Assembly: GCA_038868115.1 (NCBI GenBank)
Contig: JAWBXA010000003.1
Coordinates: 21,921 to 85,920 of the forward strand
Length of the DNA: 64,000 bases
Direction: 5' to 3'
DNA from: JAGTQI01 sp038868115
GTDB taxonomy: Archaea > Thermoproteota > Bathyarchaeia > Bathyarchaeales > Bathycorpusculaceae
Shown here: positions 61,897 to 64,000 of the stretch, piece by piece
Position numbering within the stretch: the first letter of the stretch is position 1
How the letters are laid out: each line of letters starts with the position of its first letter
The notes under the pieces: model-generated
Database searches by the model: none
Told to the model about the DNA's origin: nothing
What the model saw: the letters and a program-made list of their open reading frames with translations, nothing else
Position numbers and translations under genes: made by a program

Positions 61897-62781
61897 TCAC
61901 ACTAAACTTTTATGGGTTAAATACTCAACCGTTCCATCCGCGTAAATTCTCGCTGAAGCTCTTCTAGCAGCCCAACAGTTAAAGGCAACCGCCGCTGGGA
62001 AGGAAGCTGGATGCCTAAAAGCATACTCAACATGCACGCCAAGAACCGTTGTCTTGCCGCCTAAACCCATCGGACCTATTCCAGTCATGTTAGCGGCTTC
62101 ATAAAGCTCTTTTTCAAGTTTCGCTATCTCCGGATTAGGGTTAGGCTGGTCTAAAGGTCGCAAAAGAGCCTTTTTTGCGAGTTTCATGGCTATGTCTGCG
62201 CCTCCGCCCGCGGCAACCCCCAAAATTGTTGGCGGACAAGGTTGGGCTCCAGCCTTTATGACAGCTTCTATAACAAACTTCTTCAGCCCATTTATACCCT
62301 CGCCCGGCACAAGCATTCCGGTTAGGCAGACGTTTTCTGAACCTCCGCCCTTTGTCATAACCGTTAATTCAAGGTTGTCTCCGGGCACTATTTCCCAGTT
62401 TATGTATGGTATGAATCTTCCAGTGTTGTCCCCGCTGTTCTTTTGGGTAAATGGATCAACAGCATTAGGCCTTAAAGGAATTTCTTTTGTAGCTCTTCTC
62501 GTTGCCTTGATAAGGGCTTCCTCAATTTTGTCGAGATTTTTGACATTAGCCCCCGCTTGGGCATAAAATATTATTGTGCCAGTGTCTTGGCACACTGGCG
62601 CCTTATATTTTTCCGCAAGCTCTATATTGTCCAATATAGCCTTCAACTGGGTTTTTCCAGTTTCACTTGTTTCTTCCTCGTAAGCCTTTTTCAAGGCTTT
62701 TTTTACGTCTTCGGGAAGATATATGACAGCTTGCCTAAGGAGGTTAAAAGCTACATCTTCAACAATTTTGGCTATTTCCAA
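61897..62781 (-). CDS. Class I fumarate hydratase, α (N-terminal) subunit
   Basis: About 294 residues from TTG 62781, which follows GGGAG; the frame is open to 62886 but that part is not in the family. Cluster ligands lie in APVCQDTGTIIF, GGGSENVCLTGMLVPG and GAQPCPPTILGVAAGGGAD. It is a dehydratase with a 4Fe-4S cluster, split into two genes as is usual in archaea. First gene of the pair, divergent from radA. Could in principle be L-tartrate dehydratase. Confidence 0.93.
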   Translation of the reverse strand: MEIAKIVEDVAFNLLRQAVIYLPEDVKKALKKAYEEETSETGKTQLKAILDNIELAEKYKAPVCQDTGTIIFYAQAGANVKNLDKIEEALIKATRRATKEIPLRPNAVDPFTQKNSGDNTGRFIPYINWEIVPGDNLELTVMTKGGGSENVCLTGMLVPGEGINGLKKFVIEAVIKAGAQPCPPTILGVAAGGGADIAMKLAKKALLRPLDQPNPNPEIAKLEKELYEAANMTGIGPMGLGGKTTVLGVHVEYAFRHPASFPAAVAFNCWAARRASARIYADGTVEYLTHKSLV

Positions 62782-62972
62782 GCTTTCTCCCTCAAATATG
62801 ATGCCCTCAGCGAGTTCTTCTCTTATTCGCAGTTTATAAAAAAGTTTCCAAAGGTTTTGGAGTTTCCAAACGTGGAGCCTCTTCACTTTAACTTATCTCT
62901 CCACGTGCAGAAGCGCAACATTTCTCGTTTGCTTTAAATACTGCCACAAATAAAACTCACACGGGAAAATTT

Positions 62973-63980
62973 ATGTCAGAGGAAGAAGGCGAAGGCGCAG
63001 AAAAACCACGCTACGAAACCCTTGAAGACCTTCCGGGAATTGGTCCTTCAACAGCCCAGAAGTTGAGGGAATTGGGCTTTCACACGGTTGAGTCTCTTGC
63101 TATGGCGACTGTTCGAGAGCTTGAGCCAGCCGGCATAAGCGAGAAAAAGGCTTTAGCCATAATAAGTGCCGCCCGCTCATCAATTGGCATAGCCTTCATC
63201 CGAGCCGACGAACTTTTGAAAATGCGTCAAAACGTTTTGAGGCTCACCACTGGAAGCAAAGCCTTGGATAAGCTTTTGGACGGCGGCTTGGAAACGCAGA
63301 CCATAACGGAGTTTTACGGCGAATATGGAAGTGGAAAAAGCCAAATCTGCCACCAGCTATGCGTGAACGTGCAGCTTCCGCCGGAGCGGGGCGGACTTAA
63401 CGGCGCAGCATTATACATAGACACTGAAAACACCTTCAGAACAGAGCGTATAGTGCAGATGGCTCGCCACTTGGGACTCGACCCCCAAAATGTTGTTAAG
63501 AACATTATCTATGCGGAAGCTTACACTTCTGACCATCAAATGTTCCTCTTGGAAAACGCTGACGAAGTTATAAAGGAAAACAACGTTAAACTCATCATAG
63601 TCGACTCTTTAACGGCGCATTTCAGAAGCGAATACCTTGGAAGAGAAATGCTCGCCGCAAGACAGCAGAAACTCAACAAGCACATGCATAAACTCATTCG
63701 GTTGGCGAGAGCCTTCAACGCCGTAGCCGTAGTGACAAACCAGGTTATGGCTAAGCCAGACATGTTCTTCGGAGACGCCATCCACCCCGTTGGCGGACAC
63801 ATTGTGGGGCACACAAGCCACACACGCATATACCTTAGAAGGGCTTCCCATGGTCCTGTTCGCATAGCCCGTCTAGTTTCAAGTCCATATCTGCCCGAAG
63901 GGGAGGAAATCTTTAAAATAACAGAGAACGGTATAGAGGACGTTTCCGAAGAAGAGAAAACTAAACCCAGTGGGCGCTGA
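62973..63980 (+). CDS. radA: RadA recombinase
   Basis: 335 residues. The N-terminal HhH domain (15-70) has EDLPGIGPSTAQKLRELGF. Walker A GEYGSGKSQ is at 116-124 and Walker B VKLIIVDSLTAHF near 205-217. VVTNQVMAKPDMFFGDAIHP and PVGGHIVGHTSHTRIYLRRA are the usual DNA-binding and ATP-cap regions. It is the archaeal RecA/Rad51 strand-exchange enzyme. ATG 62973. No intein. Confidence 0.97.
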   Translation: MSEEEGEGAEKPRYETLEDLPGIGPSTAQKLRELGFHTVESLAMATVRELEPAGISEKKALAIISAARSSIGIAFIRADELLKMRQNVLRLTTGSKALDKLLDGGLETQTITEFYGEYGSGKSQICHQLCVNVQLPPERGGLNGAALYIDTENTFRTERIVQMARHLGLDPQNVVKNIIYAEAYTSDHQMFLLENADEVIKENNVKLIIVDSLTAHFRSEYLGREMLAARQQKLNKHMHKLIRLARAFNAVAVVTNQVMAKPDMFFGDAIHPVGGHIVGHTSHTRIYLRRASHGPVRIARLVSSPYLPEGEEIFKITENGIEDVSEEEKTKPSGR

Positions 63981-63981
63981 G

Positions 63982-64000
63982 ATGCCTCTGCCACAAGCCC
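63982..64000 (+). CDS. Possible start of a further gene at the window edge
   Basis: ATG at 63982, one base after the RadA TGA, opens a frame MPLPQA that runs to the window end. Close spacing suggests a cotranscribed gene, but six residues cannot identify it. Confidence 0.3.

Overview
The window is archaeal. It carries a TATA-binding protein, RadA, an RNA polymerase RpoH/Rpb5 subunit, diphthine synthase, CTP-dependent riboflavin kinase, archaeal FAD synthetase, pantoate kinase, an archaeal signal peptidase and a tRNA-Lys with a small intron. Gene content, moderate GC, paired short proteins beside PAS/GAF kinases, and a trimethylamine methyltransferase relic with an in-frame amber codon suggest a TACK-group archaeon, most likely Bathyarchaeia (Thermoproteota). 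That placement is inference. The sequence is a draft: three N runs are present, and the one at 43846-43942 is flanked by an exact 130-base duplication, so it is probably false.

Layout. 66-3115 (minus): a compact three-gene SMC-type operon (SMC ATPase, ScpA-like kleisin, partial winged-helix/MAGE-like subunit) whose ATPase has Smc5/6-type motifs. 3430-7166: an unknown protein, a membrane/coiled-coil/SPFH-zinc-ribbon trio, a P-loop kinase and a stand-alone RAM domain. 7487-12999: glycosyltransferase, thiolase-DUF35 pair, HAD phosphatase, nitroreductase, TauE/SafE transporter divergent from a ModE-type HTH. 13015-16538: a full-length, eukaryote-like Rpb5 divergent from a TldD-TldE pair. 16556-19891: nrdR-nrdD-nrdG with two NrdR-box-like sites. 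20213-25838: a decayed acetyltransferase, then a response regulator, a 1151-residue multi-PAS/GAF histidine kinase and two paralogous ~110-residue proteins.

26005-29411 is decaying DNA: a polyprenol-kinase-like gene, then the relic of a trimethylamine methyltransferase (MttB) joined to a truncated solute-binding protein, and two tRNAs. 29542-34956: MacB-type ABC exporter plus a large secreted protein with DxDGDG repeats. 36423-40742: DUF998 protein, HDAC-family deacylase, ArgRS, DeoC, tRNA-Lys. 40937-43167: dphB, DUF357, ribL, and ribK on the other strand. 43252-50874: a type IV-pilus-like system (ATPase, TadC-like platform, several pilin-like proteins). Its main pilin and its assembly operon share a 25-base palindrome just upstream of the TATA box.

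51059-53365: ECF-type membrane protein, pantoate kinase and phosphopantetheine adenylyltransferase (CoA synthesis). 54137-58829: two small zinc proteins, signal peptidase, zinc ribbon protein, PAP2 protein, TBP, PyrE, metallo-hydrolase. 59024-64000: tyrosine-integrase relic, LarA, GNAT, two-subunit fumarase, RadA.

The points most worth attention are the Smc5/6-like operon, the amber codon at the pyrrolysine position of the mttB relic, the long Rpb5, and the shared palindrome of the pilus genes.
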